From NCBI RefSeq assembly GCF_021129305.1, contig NZ_JAJOMB010000009.1:1-64000 (forward strand): DNA of 64,000 nucleotides. Direction: 5' to 3'. This DNA comes from Kineosporia babensis (GTDB taxonomy: Bacteria > Actinomycetota > Actinomycetes > Actinomycetales > Kineosporiaceae). A model generated the notes under the pieces. The model was given only the letters and a program-made list of their open reading frames with translations, was not told the DNA's origin and searched no databases. Made by a program: the position numbers and the translations under genes. Numbering within the stretch: the stretch's first letter is position 1; every line of letters begins with the position of its first letter. Shown piece after piece: positions 9,019 through 18,070 of this stretch.

Positions 9019-9440
9019 TGTCGTTGCGGACGACAGGTGTGGGCCATCACTTGGAGCTCGGGTCACCTGTACCTGCATCGAAGGCAGATCGAACACCTGA
9101 GCGCTGGAGGCCATCCGCCCCGGCCCCCGGTCAGACTCTCTCAGGCCCGCCGCCGCACCCCTCACGCTGCCCGGGCTTCAACCGCATCACCCGGTCCGGA
9201 TCCACCACCCGGGCCAGGCCAGAATCCGTATGACAAGGCTGCCCGCCCCCGCCCTGTGCGTGCTTCTTGTCCGCCGCGATCGTCGTCGAATGCGCCTTCG
9301 TCCTGGCCTTCGCTTGGGCAATCGGGGGATCCCTGCTCAGCGATCACCTTCGCCTGCGCCGACACCTGAGCAGCAAGCTGCCCATACGACGGTTGCGAGG
9401 CATCGGACACCCCGCAGCAAAACAAAAGACAGACCATGCA
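9000..9440 (-). pseudogene. Degraded IS66-family transposase, N-terminal part
   Basis: Read on the minus strand, several frames give pieces typical of the IS66 TnpC N-terminus. YGQLAAQVSAQAKVIAE resembles its leucine-zipper-like coil. KPGQREGCGG is close to the zinc-binding PG-x-x-C-x-x-C-G motif. The 8968-9165 frame then reads AQVFDLPSMQVQVT, matching the hallmark R-Q-V-F-D-L-P-x-x-x-(V/I)-x-V-T that follows. Frameshifts separate the pieces and no catalytic domain is present. It fills the gap between the polymerase and an acyltransferase and overlaps the end of the polymerase gene slightly. Confidence 0.6.
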
Positions 9441-9666
9441 AGCACCGACACGACCCGGAATACCTCAGCTCACAGCGGTGCCCGACTGGTCACCAGCAAG
9501 GATCGCACTCCTTGACAGTCAGGTGTCGGCCAAACTGGGGGCAGTCCCGAAGGCCTACCCTTCGTGTCTTCCCTCTCTGCTCGCTGCTCTGCGAGTACGG
9601 GTGCCGTAACAAGCAAGCGCAACCGCGCGGATCGTCTTTTCGACAACACGGCGACCAGCAGCTACG
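9441..9666. other. Intergenic remainder after IS66 remnant
   Basis: No gene recognised; open frames here are Arg/Ser-rich and unlike the neighbours. Confidence 0.4.
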
Positions 9667-10866
9667 TCACCTCTGCCCGGATGCCCAGGTCACGATTCGT
9701 CGCACCAGCTCGGTCATGGAGTTGCTCGGCATGTAGAGAATGCGCGCCGGTGTCTTGATAGCCACGCCGTACAACAGGATCGAGGCGAGCACAGCCGGCG
9801 GTGTCAGGAGAACCGGCAGGACCCAGGCTGTTCCAGGGAGCGAGAGGTATCCGCTCACCGCGAGAGCGGGCGGGAGCAGCAGCGTCAGGAAGGTGCCGTG
9901 CGCGAGGTAGATGGGTAAAGTTCGAGCTCCGAGGTAGCGGATGAACCGCAGGTTCTGGGCCAGGGTGGCGAGCCCTACGCCTGCGACCAGGCCCATAATC
10001 CGAACGGTCACACCGATGCCTGGTAGGTAGATCGCCCCAGTGAGGTTCGTGGCGATTGCAATGACCAGCCATCCGGCCATCACCAGGAAGATCTTCGCGG
10101 TGTTGAGTTGCTCGGCCAGATGGATCAGAGCCGACCGGCAGTACACGCCAATCGTGAAGAACAGATAGTACTTCATCGCGCCCTCCCAGCCCAGGTTCGT
10201 GTGGGGCGCAAGGCTCGAGAACGCATAAATCCCCAGAGCGAAGCCCAGAGCGAGCTGTGCTTTGACCGGGACCCTTGAGAGCAGGCGGGAGACCAGAAAG
10301 AAGAGCGTCAGCGCCCAGAGGAACCAGAGCTCGAACTGCGGTACCACCGGTGTGTGAGCAAGGAGCACAAGTCGTTCCAGCACGGGGTTGCCCTGGACCG
10401 GACCGCCGACGAACACTTCTCTGATGTTGAAGATTGTCTGCCACAGCAGGAAGACCCAGAACAAGAAGAATGCCTTCTGGGCCACGAGGTCCGGCCAGGC
10501 AGCCCGGACCCATTTGGCCCCGAGGATGCCTGAGCACATAAAGAAGAGCGGCATCCGGAGCGTGCTGACCACCTCGTTGATCAGGTACCAAGGTGAATCG
10601 GTCGAAACCCGTTCTGTGGCATGCAGGAATACGACGAGAAAAATCGCCAAACCTCGAGCAGCGTCGATCCATTTGTGACGCTGCTTGGTAGTACCGCTGA
10701 CTACTCGCCGAGCCTCTTGCCTGCTGCTCAGAGACTGCGTCTCGGCATTGCTCTTCAAGAGCGTCCGATCGTCCGATCGAAGTACATCCAACCCGTCGGA
10801 GACTGGTGGGAGCAGCTTCTGGCTGTCATGCGCTTGAGAGCCAAGGGAATGACGATCGTTCGGCAT
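9667..10866 (-). CDS. Acyltransferase 3 family membrane protein (third)
   Basis: A 399-residue acyltransferase-3 protein. After an unconserved, polar 65-residue N-terminus the domain begins at KWIDAARGLAIFLVVFLHA, with the family's R-G and catalytic-type His, then LRMPLFFMCSGILGAKW, equivalent to the P-x-F-F-x-x-S-G motif. About ten helices follow. The W-I-D-x-x-R-G start resembles fucose-4-O-acetylase-like members, which act on surface sugars. ATG 10866 is used, but a shorter start inside the polar leader is possible. It lies 55 bases downstream of the GT14 gene on the same strand, so the two are probably cotranscribed. Confidence 0.8.
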   Translation of the reverse strand: MPNDRHSLGSQAHDSQKLLPPVSDGLDVLRSDDRTLLKSNAETQSLSSRQEARRVVSGTTKQRHKWIDAARGLAIFLVVFLHATERVSTDSPWYLINEVVSTLRMPLFFMCSGILGAKWVRAAWPDLVAQKAFFLFWVFLLWQTIFNIREVFVGGPVQGNPVLERLVLLAHTPVVPQFELWFLWALTLFFLVSRLLSRVPVKAQLALGFALGIYAFSSLAPHTNLGWEGAMKYYLFFTIGVYCRSALIHLAEQLNTAKIFLVMAGWLVIAIATNLTGAIYLPGIGVTVRIMGLVAGVGLATLAQNLRFIRYLGARTLPIYLAHGTFLTLLLPPALAVSGYLSLPGTAWVLPVLLTPPAVLASILLYGVAIKTPARILYMPSNSMTELVRRIVTWASGQR

Positions 10867-10921
10867 CGGGTTACTCCTGGATCTCGGTTCTTCGGGGCGC
10901 GCTTAACTCAGAAAGCGGACC

Positions 10922-11818
10922 TCAGCGAAGAAGCTCGGCATCGATACGGTCGGCAAGATCCGCGCTCTGGCTGGTGAATTTCCGGGCGAAGTGATGCGGG
11001 GACTCGGCTAGAAAATCGAAGTCCGACAGCTCGAAGATCTTGTTGAGCGAAGGATCAATCACATGGAAGTTCGCCATTCGGTACGTGCCGTTCCCGGCGA
11101 ACGGTTCTGGAATTCCGCCCGGGATCTGGCTTGCGAAAGGAGAATTGGCCACCATGCTGTGTATGGTCTTCTCATCCGGCGCGAATGACCGGGAGGTGAA
11201 GCGTGCGGCCGGCGAGGTGGGAAAATTTTCCACGATCCAGGCCACGCAGGCGCCGGTCAGGGCAACCCACTGAGAGCCGAAGGTGAAGCGTGTGGCTGGT
11301 GGCGGTGTGCGCTTGCGTCGGCCGAGAGAATCCCGGACGAGGCGTAGGGCGATACGACGTATCCGGGGATGGTCCAGCGGACCCGGTAGATGCAGATCCT
11401 GAAGGTAGTGGCCAACCAGATGCCGGTGATACCTGGTCTGGTCGGGAGTGATCTCGAACATTCTGATGTGCTGCTGGTGTTCGGCCGTCTTCAGGTACCT
11501 GGCGAAGTCGGCTATCGGCTTGATTGGGTAGTCCTGACCGGACAGAAGCACCACATGATCATCGGCCGGAGTCCGGGGGAGAGCATGCCGGAATGCATTA
11601 ACGGTGGCTTGCAGCATGCTGAACCCTGCCCAGTTCACAGCCACGCGATCGGTGTCGGACAGAAGGGTCAATTCAGGGATGCCGTGAAGCCCTCGTTGGA
11701 AGGACGATATCTGGGTTTTTCGGTCGACATGCACAACGACGGGAAAAGGGGAGAGGTGCCGTGCGAGCCGGGCGACTAGTTCCGGATCACGATGCGCCAG
11801 AATAACAAACGTTGGCAT
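10922..11818 (-). CDS. GT14-like core-2/I-branching glycosyltransferase
   Basis: A 298-residue soluble glycosyltransferase. The opening PTFVILAHRDPELVARLARHL and the short strand VVVHVDRKT match bacterial members of the GT14 beta-1,6-N-acetylglucosaminyltransferase/xylosyltransferase family. Further family marks are VNWAGFSMLQATVNAF, HVVLLSGQDYPIKP and FTFGSQWVALTGACVAWI, and a catalytic-region FAPDEKTIHSMVANS. It would add a branching sugar, probably before export of the repeat unit. The downstream partner on the same strand is an acyltransferase. Confidence 0.85.
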   Translation of the reverse strand: MPTFVILAHRDPELVARLARHLSPFPVVVHVDRKTQISSFQRGLHGIPELTLLSDTDRVAVNWAGFSMLQATVNAFRHALPRTPADDHVVLLSGQDYPIKPIADFARYLKTAEHQQHIRMFEITPDQTRYHRHLVGHYLQDLHLPGPLDHPRIRRIALRLVRDSLGRRKRTPPPATRFTFGSQWVALTGACVAWIVENFPTSPAARFTSRSFAPDEKTIHSMVANSPFASQIPGGIPEPFAGNGTYRMANFHVIDPSLNKIFELSDFDFLAESPHHFARKFTSQSADLADRIDAELLR

Positions 11819-11903
11819 ACAAGGTTCCTACGGTTTCGTTAAGTGTCTGCAGTCACACCCGAGTTCAGGGAGCGTCCAGAACGGGGTTGAGGCCGGCGTC
11901 ATG

Positions 11904-11921
11904 AGATTCTTGGAAGAATCT
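11904..11921. promoter_or_regulatory. 18-bp palindrome upstream of GT14 gene
   Basis: AGATTCTT at 11904-11911 and AAGAATCT at 11914-11921 are perfect inverse repeats around GG. It lies 86 bases upstream of the GT14 start codon, in an AT-richer patch, so an operator or promoter element is plausible. No regulator is identified. Confidence 0.35.
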
Positions 11922-12623
11922 TGCTGTCGACTGTGAGCGCGGTCAAAGCCACTTCTCGAGCAGTTCTTGAACAGCTGCGGCAGCATATACACGCAGAACA
12001 TGGAGATGGCCTTCTGGGTAATAAGGCCATCCAAGGAAGTGTACACACTCAACGGGTTGCGATGATGCCGACGCATATGAAGAGCAGCAGCATACTCAGC
12101 GTCCCCGCTGTTGTCATTGACTCCTGCCCAGTTCGTGATTCGTAGTCACCGTTCGTTGTGCAGCGGCGCTACTAACGGAATGGCCAGGTCGGGAGTCGCA
12201 TCCATCCAGGCGCAACGCACGTCGGCTGGCCTGTTCACAAGCGTTGCCGGGCTCCAGCAGTGTCATTCTTCTCCCGAATCGCAACCATCTGGCTCGGCGC
12301 CAGAAGCTACAGGTCAGAGTTTCAGATTGGCGTGCCCTCGACTGGCGACTTCGTTCACAGCGGACCGAAGAGCGGATGGGGCGGCGGGCCGAAGAGTTGG
12401 GCTCAAAGGCCTCACGCATCATCAACTGCCCTTGGCACCACATGCGCAGCATGGAAATAAATCACGACCAGGGGAAGCATGTTGCGGTGAGCGAAGAAAG
12501 TTCTGCGCTGGGCTTGGGTTGGAGCGCTGCAGAGGCAGGAAGTCATCCGTTTGGGGGACGATTGAACCGAGTATGGCCCATGAAGGCGCTGCGTCCGGTG
12601 CGCTTTCGCTCCACGAACAGCAG

Positions 12624-12640
12624 TCGATGCACTGCATCGA
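12624..12640. promoter_or_regulatory. 17-bp palindrome upstream of GT2-GT4-GT4 operon
   Basis: TCGATGCA (12624-12631) and TGCATCGA (12633-12640) flank a single C. It lies about 130 bases before the GTG of the first glycosyltransferase. A dimeric regulator site is possible; its regulator is unknown. Confidence 0.35.
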
Positions 12641-12769
12641 ATGGCTTGCAGTAGTGTTCGAGCTATATTGAGTTGCTGTCGTAAATCGTCGTGACCGGTT
12701 CGAGAAGACGCCGCTGTCGTCGTCAGGTTCGGACGCTGTGTCTGACTTCCGAGGAGCAGGTGAACTCTG

Positions 12770-13657
12770 GTGAAGGCGCTTCCCCCTGGCTCCATCCCGA
12801 TCTCAGTGATCATCATGACCATCAACGAAGAACGAGTTCTGGAGCACACGCTGCGAAGCGTGCTCCCGTTCGGGCAGGTCTTCGTGGCGGACAGTCACAG
12901 CACCGATCGCACTCTCGCAATCGCCGAGCAGTATGATTGCGAAGTCGTCCAGTTCACCTGGGACGGTGGTTATCCCAAGAAGAAGGAATGGGCCCTCCTT
13001 ACTCTCCCGTTCAAGTTCGACTGGGTTCTCTACCTGGATGCTGACGAGATGGTCACGCCGGAGCTCGCCATGGAGCTCGCGAGTCTTATGCAGCGGCCGG
13101 AGCATGTCGCTTACGATGTGGAACTCGACTACTGGTTCATGGGCCGGATGCTCCGCCATGGTCATCGGGTGACAAAGCGGGTTTTGCTGGATCGCACACG
13201 CGCGGCTTGGCCGCACGTGGACGACTTAGGTGTGAAGAACATGTGGGAGGTTGAGGGACACTATCAGCCGACCATCAACGGTAGTATCGGTCGGCTCAAC
13301 GGCACTCTTCACCACAACGATCGGGACCCGCTGTTCGACTACTTCGCTCGGCACAATCGATATAGCGACTGGGAAGCGCATCTGGCTGAACGGGACGCCT
13401 TGGCAACTTCTGTACAGGATTCGAGAACGAAACGGGGCAAGCGCTATGCCAAGCTCCCGTTCAAACCGCTGGTCTTCTTCCTCTATTCTTATGTCGCGCG
13501 CAGGGGCTTCCTCGACGGCAAGGCCGGCTTTCATTATGCCGTCGCTCATGCCTTTTATTTTTGGCAGATCGGTGTGAAGCGAACGGAAATCTCTTTGACC
13601 GAGCGCCAGCGAACAGTCGACCTGGCCAGCGTCGAGGCGCGGGAGCGGCATCAATGA
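12770..13657 (+). CDS. GT2 family glycosyltransferase (WaaE/KdtX-like)
   Basis: A 295-residue GT-A fold glycosyltransferase. ISVIIMTINEERVLEHTLRSV is the nucleotide-sugar binding start; VADSHSTDRT follows, and WVLYLDADEMVTPEL contains the DxD-type metal-binding motif near residue 88. The pattern with FMGRMLRHG and HHNDRDPLFDYFARHNRYS in the second half resembles the LPS core beta-1,4-glucosyltransferase (WaaE) subgroup. It starts with GTG at 12770 after a GAGGAG sequence, and its stop overlaps the next start (ATGA), so translation of the three glycosyltransferases is coupled. Confidence 0.88.
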   Translation: MKALPPGSIPISVIIMTINEERVLEHTLRSVLPFGQVFVADSHSTDRTLAIAEQYDCEVVQFTWDGGYPKKKEWALLTLPFKFDWVLYLDADEMVTPELAMELASLMQRPEHVAYDVELDYWFMGRMLRHGHRVTKRVLLDRTRAAWPHVDDLGVKNMWEVEGHYQPTINGSIGRLNGTLHHNDRDPLFDYFARHNRYSDWEAHLAERDALATSVQDSRTKRGKRYAKLPFKPLVFFLYSYVARRGFLDGKAGFHYAVAHAFYFWQIGVKRTEISLTERQRTVDLASVEARERHQ

Positions 13658-14799
13658 AAATCGCTGTGATCACCACTCTCGCCGGACCGGGCTCGGTTGC
13701 TGGCGGAGTCTGGGAAGTGGTTGTCAACCAGGTCAGGTCGCTGCGCGAAGCCGGCCACGAGGTAACGTTACTGGCCGGCTGGCTGGGCAGCGATCCACCC
13801 GCTGAGCTGCGTGGGCTTCCGGTGAGATTGATCCAGGTCAGGCCTGTGGTCAAGTCGATGGGTCTTCGCTTCTTGGTGGGCTCAGGCTGGATTCGAGCAG
13901 TTCGGGAAACTCTGCGGGGAGTGGACCTGGTCCACGTGCACGTCTGCCGTGACTACCTCTCGCTGAGTGCGGTTCTGGTCGCACATCGTTCCAGGGTCCC
14001 CGTCGTTGCTCAGTCGCATGGAATGCTTTCCTACCCAAGGACTCTCACGTTTCTGGTCTTTGACCGTATCCTGACCCGACCTGCTCTGCACCGGGTAGCC
14101 CGGTTCATCACGCTGACCGACGACGAGGCCCCACACCTGACCAGCTTCGGCGCGAGGGACGCGGGTAGTACTACCGTGCACAATACGGTTCCTTTCCCAA
14201 AGGCAACGTGGTCACCACCAGCGGGGCCGGCGAGGCTGCTCTTTGCATCGCGTCTGCATCCTCGCAAGCAGGTCATGGTGTTCGCTCGGGCGGTGCTCCG
14301 GCTTCGCAGCGAAGGACACGATGTCGAGGGCATCATTGCCGGAACGGATCAGGGCGATCTGGCCGAGCTCAGGATGCTCTGTTCACAGTCACCGGACGGT
14401 CATGCGCTCCGGTACATGGGGGAACTCGGGCGCATTGAACTCGACACCGAGTTCGCCAAGGCGACTGCTTTCGTCTTTCCCGCTCGGAGAGAGCCTTACG
14501 GGCTTGTACTGGTAGAGGCGTTCTCGATCGGGACGCCTGTGGTTTCCACAACCGAGACACCTCTGCTGGAGGTGATCTCCGAGGCAGAGGCTGCTCGGTT
14601 CGCGGAACCGACGGTGGACGACTTCACGGCTGTTCTAGCGGACCTGATCTGTGACCGAGACGAACAGATCAGACTGTCCGAGCGCGGACATAGCCTCTTT
14701 CTAGACCAATGGACCAACGAAGTCATGGTCCGGCGCTTGACCGGCGTCTACGAGGAAGTTCTCGCTGAGCGTGAACTTGCTGTGCCAGGCAGGCCATGA
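13654..14799 (+). CDS. GT4 family glycosyltransferase
   Basis: 381 residues with GT-B fold. The N-terminal Rossmann domain starts MKIAVITTLAGPGSVAGGVWEVV, with the Gly-rich loop for acceptor and donor. VDLVHVHVCRDYLSLSAVLVAH and VPVVAQSHGMLS are typical GT4 strands. In the C-terminal domain ARLLFASRLHPRKQ and FVFPARREPYGLVLVEAFSIGTPVV carry the E-x7-E donor-binding motif. The start is fixed by the 4-base ATGA overlap with the gene before; it overlaps the next gene in the same way. Cytoplasmic assembly of the repeat unit is the likely role. Confidence 0.9.
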   Translation: MKIAVITTLAGPGSVAGGVWEVVVNQVRSLREAGHEVTLLAGWLGSDPPAELRGLPVRLIQVRPVVKSMGLRFLVGSGWIRAVRETLRGVDLVHVHVCRDYLSLSAVLVAHRSRVPVVAQSHGMLSYPRTLTFLVFDRILTRPALHRVARFITLTDDEAPHLTSFGARDAGSTTVHNTVPFPKATWSPPAGPARLLFASRLHPRKQVMVFARAVLRLRSEGHDVEGIIAGTDQGDLAELRMLCSQSPDGHALRYMGELGRIELDTEFAKATAFVFPARREPYGLVLVEAFSIGTPVVSTTETPLLEVISEAEAARFAEPTVDDFTAVLADLICDRDEQIRLSERGHSLFLDQWTNEVMVRRLTGVYEEVLAERELAVPGRP

Positions 14800-15914
14800 G
14801 CATGCAGGTGTTGTATGTCCAACCGTATGTCCCGCACTATCGGGTTCCGTTGTTCAACAGCCTGGCCCAGCGTTTGGCGGAACGAGGGGATAGCCTCGTC
14901 GTAGCGGCAGGGCACGCTTCTGGCGCTCAGGCCAAGCGGTCTGACGAAATTTCAGACCTGCCCTGGCTTGTTCCGGTCGAGTCCTCGGTGTGGAATACGC
15001 CGGTAGGTGAGTTCAAGTACCGAGCCAAGCTGAACTCCCTGATGGGCCAGAGCCAGGTATGTGTCATGGAGTTGGACGTAGGAAACGTGAACGCTTGGCA
15101 TTCGCTGTTCCTCAAACGCCAGTCTTCGATGGTGCTCTGGGGGCACGGCAAATCATACACCAAGCCACCGCGCCCTGCGGTCGAGCGGATCAAGTACCGG
15201 CTCGCCAGACGTGCGGACCACATCATGACATACACCGAGTCTGGACGGAAACATCTTGTCATCGGTGGAATTCCCGCCGATCGCATCACCGCTGTGGGAA
15301 ATTCCACTGATACAAAAGTTTTGATCAAGGAGTTCCGCAGTCGTCAGAGACGAGACCTCAGATTCTCCGAAGCGTTCGGTGTGACAACGCATCAGCGACC
15401 AGTGGCTATGTATGCCGGGGGGCTGGACGGCGATAAAAGAGTCGATTTCCTTTGTGCAGCCGGTGCGGTTGCGCACCGTATGGATCCCGATTTTCTCTTG
15501 CTGGTGGCGGGATCTGGCGAGGATGAGGGCCTTCTGGAGCCCGGTATTCGGGCAGGGTACGTCCGGCATCTGCGGCACGCCGATGCCAAGAGCCTCGCTG
15601 ATATGGCGACCGTCGCTCAGGCTCTCTGGATGCCAGGAAGAGTAGGCCTGGTTGCTGTCGATGCGATGGCTCTTCAGATACCGATCTTCAGTACGAACTT
15701 TCCTTTCCATGCCCCGGAGTACGAGTTCCTGACACCCGGCGTGAACCTCCAGGTTCTTGTTAATGATCCTGAAATGTTTGCGAAGCAGGCTTTTTCGTTC
15801 ATGAAATCTGGCGCACGAGCCAAGATTTCTGTGGGAGACCCAGGGCTGCCTACCATCGATTCGGTGGTGAGCAGCATGGTGAACGTCATTGACCTTGTTG
15901 TGGGCCGGACCTGA
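14796..15914 (+). CDS. GT4/GT1-type glycosyltransferase
   Basis: 372 residues. VLYVQPYVPHYRVPLFNSLAQRL is a typical GT4 opening with the R-x-P-x-F pattern, and the C-terminal domain has PVAMYAGGLDGDKRVDFLCAA, FLLLVAGSGEDEG and GLVAVDAMALQIPIFST. The usual E-x7-E motif is altered (the second half reads VAVDAMA), so activity or donor choice may differ from standard GT4 enzymes. It is the last gene of a three-gene, translationally coupled glycosyltransferase operon. Confidence 0.8.
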   Translation: MSMQVLYVQPYVPHYRVPLFNSLAQRLAERGDSLVVAAGHASGAQAKRSDEISDLPWLVPVESSVWNTPVGEFKYRAKLNSLMGQSQVCVMELDVGNVNAWHSLFLKRQSSMVLWGHGKSYTKPPRPAVERIKYRLARRADHIMTYTESGRKHLVIGGIPADRITAVGNSTDTKVLIKEFRSRQRRDLRFSEAFGVTTHQRPVAMYAGGLDGDKRVDFLCAAGAVAHRMDPDFLLLVAGSGEDEGLLEPGIRAGYVRHLRHADAKSLADMATVAQALWMPGRVGLVAVDAMALQIPIFSTNFPFHAPEYEFLTPGVNLQVLVNDPEMFAKQAFSFMKSGARAKISVGDPGLPTIDSVVSSMVNVIDLVVGRT

Positions 15915-16322
15915 CCTGTTGCATGAGTACCCTCCAAACCGAGCCGAAGAGTGGACGTCCGGTTGATCGGATTTTCCCTCGGGCAGGCACAATGAACTAA
16001 TTTATCCAGAAGTGGAAGTCAAACGTAATCTGAGAACGGCCGACGCATCGCATCTCTCAGAGAATCGATTCCCGGTTCAGTGATCGGATCCGTGTGATTG
16101 ACCTGGCCAAACCTGAGAGGCCAAACCTTCGGTTACTGCCGGTCGGCGGACAAAGGAGGCAATCCCGACCCAGAGCATCGCGTAGTCGAGCGTGATTCCT
16201 CCCGTGATCAGGCATCGGCCAAACACCCCATAACTGGTCGGTAGTCAGAACTGGCTAGCTCTTGCCAGGCATTCTTGGTGGTTGCGGTCATAGGGATCGC
16301 ACGCGGTCTCTGGGGGATATAC
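15915..16322. other. Intergenic region before second polymerase
   Basis: About 400 bases with no recognisable gene or strong hairpin. It should contain the promoter of the polymerase gene at 16323. Confidence 0.4.
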
Positions 16323-17645
16323 ATGCCTGAGCACCAACTGCGTACTCTCCCTGATAAGAATCAGCAGCCGGATCTGAATAAGACAGGACCTGACGCAGAG
16401 ACGGTCGCTGACCACCTTCTACGCTGGACTGCTGTCGGTGCAGCCCTGGCTGGATGGACCAACATCACGGGCTGGTCCTGGCTGCCGATGAGCGCGATCT
16501 GGTACACGTTGGTGTTGCTGATCATCGTCAGCACCATTCTTGCGCCTCATATTGGGGCGGTGGAATATCGTCCGACTTTGACTATTCTGGCCCTGGCCTT
16601 CATTGGCTGGCGAGCTGCTGCTGGCGTTCTCGGATCTACCCTGGTCGCCTTCCCAGACTGGATACAGGCCCACAAGGCATTCATCTTCCTGATTGTCATT
16701 GGCTTCTTTGTCGGTCGGAGATGCTTCACAGGACCCGCCCTTGCGCGCACTATGAAGTTGCTGCTGCCGATTACACTTATCGACTACATAGTGACCACAG
16801 TCTCCACAGATGCCGGTGGAGGAAGAGGCGCAATTTGGACTGAGAACAATTTTGAACTCATGACAATCATTGGCCTCACCTACTTGGCCTGGCCACACCT
16901 AGGACGTAACCGCGCCTGGTGGATGGTCCTACTCGGTGTGATCGTCATCGGACTGTCCGGCTCGCGCTCGTCCATCGCCGAGTATGGAGTCATGCTTGCG
17001 GTCCTTCTGTGGAAGCCGCGAGACCCCAAGTTCTTGCTGTACCTTGCCAGCGGCGTGGTCGTCTTCTGGGCCTCTGGGCGGGCCTTCGCCGAGCGATCTA
17101 CCGGTAAGAGGTCCGACCGGGAACTGTTCTTTGAGGTCTTCAGGCACGAGACTTACGACTTCACCGTGATTCAGTGGCTCTTCGGTCAGCCGGTTCTCAC
17201 TCCCTTGAACTTCAGTTCGTGTGAGACACTTTCAGCCTGGTCAGGGCTCTTTTCCTCGGTGCATTCAGGTCAGTGCTACTCCGTGATCTTACACATGTAT
17301 AGCGCCCGTCTGGTGCTCGACTTCGGGATCGCCGGCGGGATATTTCTGATTGTCTTCCTGTGGGCTGCGCTGGGGCAATCCGGAGCCTCCGCTCGTGAAC
17401 GCCTAGCATTGATCGGTATTGCATCGGCTAACGCGCTGTCCGTTTCCTCGTTCAACAGCGAGTACATGCTGATCCCGCTGATAGTGGCCGCTGGTATGTC
17501 GTATCGAGATTCGCCTGAAGTCGTTTCGTCACAGCCGCGAAGTTTCAAGCGCCGTGTTCTAGGGGATAGACAAAATCAAACGGTGACCAACTCGGTAACC
17601 GGCCGCGGCGAAGTCCTTGGCAATAAGTGGCGGCTAACTCCGTGA
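16323..17645 (+). CDS. Wzy-like polysaccharide polymerase (O-antigen ligase family)
   Basis: About 440 residues with ten or so transmembrane helices. The segment GVIVIGLSGSRSSIAEYGVMLAVLLW carries the S-G-S-R-(S/T) motif typical of O-antigen polymerase/ligase proteins, and the large extracytoplasmic loop lies between residues of about 260 and 330. ATG 16323 is preferred because GGGGG stands 7 bases upstream; a TTG at 16275 would add 16 residues. It is a second polymerase-like gene beside the one at 7528. The 3' end overlaps by 12 bases the end of a convergent gene of the duplicated cassette. Confidence 0.75.
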   Translation: MPEHQLRTLPDKNQQPDLNKTGPDAETVADHLLRWTAVGAALAGWTNITGWSWLPMSAIWYTLVLLIIVSTILAPHIGAVEYRPTLTILALAFIGWRAAAGVLGSTLVAFPDWIQAHKAFIFLIVIGFFVGRRCFTGPALARTMKLLLPITLIDYIVTTVSTDAGGGRGAIWTENNFELMTIIGLTYLAWPHLGRNRAWWMVLLGVIVIGLSGSRSSIAEYGVMLAVLLWKPRDPKFLLYLASGVVVFWASGRAFAERSTGKRSDRELFFEVFRHETYDFTVIQWLFGQPVLTPLNFSSCETLSAWSGLFSSVHSGQCYSVILHMYSARLVLDFGIAGGIFLIVFLWAALGQSGASARERLALIGIASANALSVSSFNSEYMLIPLIVAAGMSYRDSPEVVSSQPRSFKRRVLGDRQNQTVTNSVTGRGEVLGNKWRLTP

Positions 17646-18068
17646 CGCTGCTGCCTGCATCGCAGGCAGCATCTCGAGAGCAATCTCCGTTGCTCGGCTG
17701 CGAAGCGCCTTGGCTTCGTCCTCGTTCAGGAAGTCGGCGCAGAGTATGGCGAGCGTGTGAGAGGGGATGGACGCGGCCATCTCAGGATCGGCAGCAACCA
17801 TGGCCTCGTCGTCGCCTTCCGCGCTGCGGAACATGGCCTCGACCATCCAGACCGGAAACTCACCGGGATCTCTGGCGGCTATTCGTTGGCAGAGGTGGTA
17901 GCGGTCGCCCCAGTTCAAGGGCGTGACCGCATGATTGACCGCGGCGCCGAAGGCGCCCAGGATCGCCGCGACGACTTCAGGGCCAGGCTCCTGGGCGAAC
18001 ACGTCGTCGTACTTCAGCGGTAGGAGAAGGTTGACGAGGGCTGGCACGTCCTGCGAGAGCTCGGGCAT
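17634..18068 (-). CDS. Cassette copy 1, protein D: helical protein of unknown function
   Basis: 144 residues, no signal peptide or membrane segment, predicted all-helical. It is clearly paralogous to the protein encoded at 32481-32909. Shared marks in order are L-x-L-P-x-K near residue 15, LGAF/AAV near 37, TP-x-x-W-x-x-R near 50, then GEF-x-x-WMVEA-x-FRSAEGD around residues 69-87, then ADP and DEA-x-ALR near the end. It is the fourth and last gene of the cassette, 2 bases after gene C. Its end overlaps the convergent polysaccharide polymerase gene. I know no function for the family. Confidence 0.8.
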   Translation of the reverse strand: MPELSQDVPALVNLLLPLKYDDVFAQEPGPEVVAAILGAFGAAVNHAVTPLNWGDRYHLCQRIAARDPGEFPVWMVEAMFRSAEGDDEAMVAADPEMAASIPSHTLAILCADFLNEDEAKALRSRATEIALEMLPAMQAAASRS

Positions 18069-18070
18069 GA

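Larger units (their letters stand above)
11819..12769. other. Long intergenic region between divergent transferase operons
   Basis: About 950 bases without a convincing gene. Open frames exist on both strands (for example 12111-12671 plus, 12114-12452 minus) but their translations are compositionally random and match no family I know. Two short perfect palindromes (11904-11921 and 12624-12640) lie near the starts of the two divergent operons. The length suggests loss of a gene or an old insertion. Confidence 0.5.

Noticed and set aside
12111-12671. 186-codon frame in the gap between transferase operons
   Set aside because: Random composition (Ser/Gln/Arg/Gly), no ribosome binding site, no match to the polysaccharide gene families.
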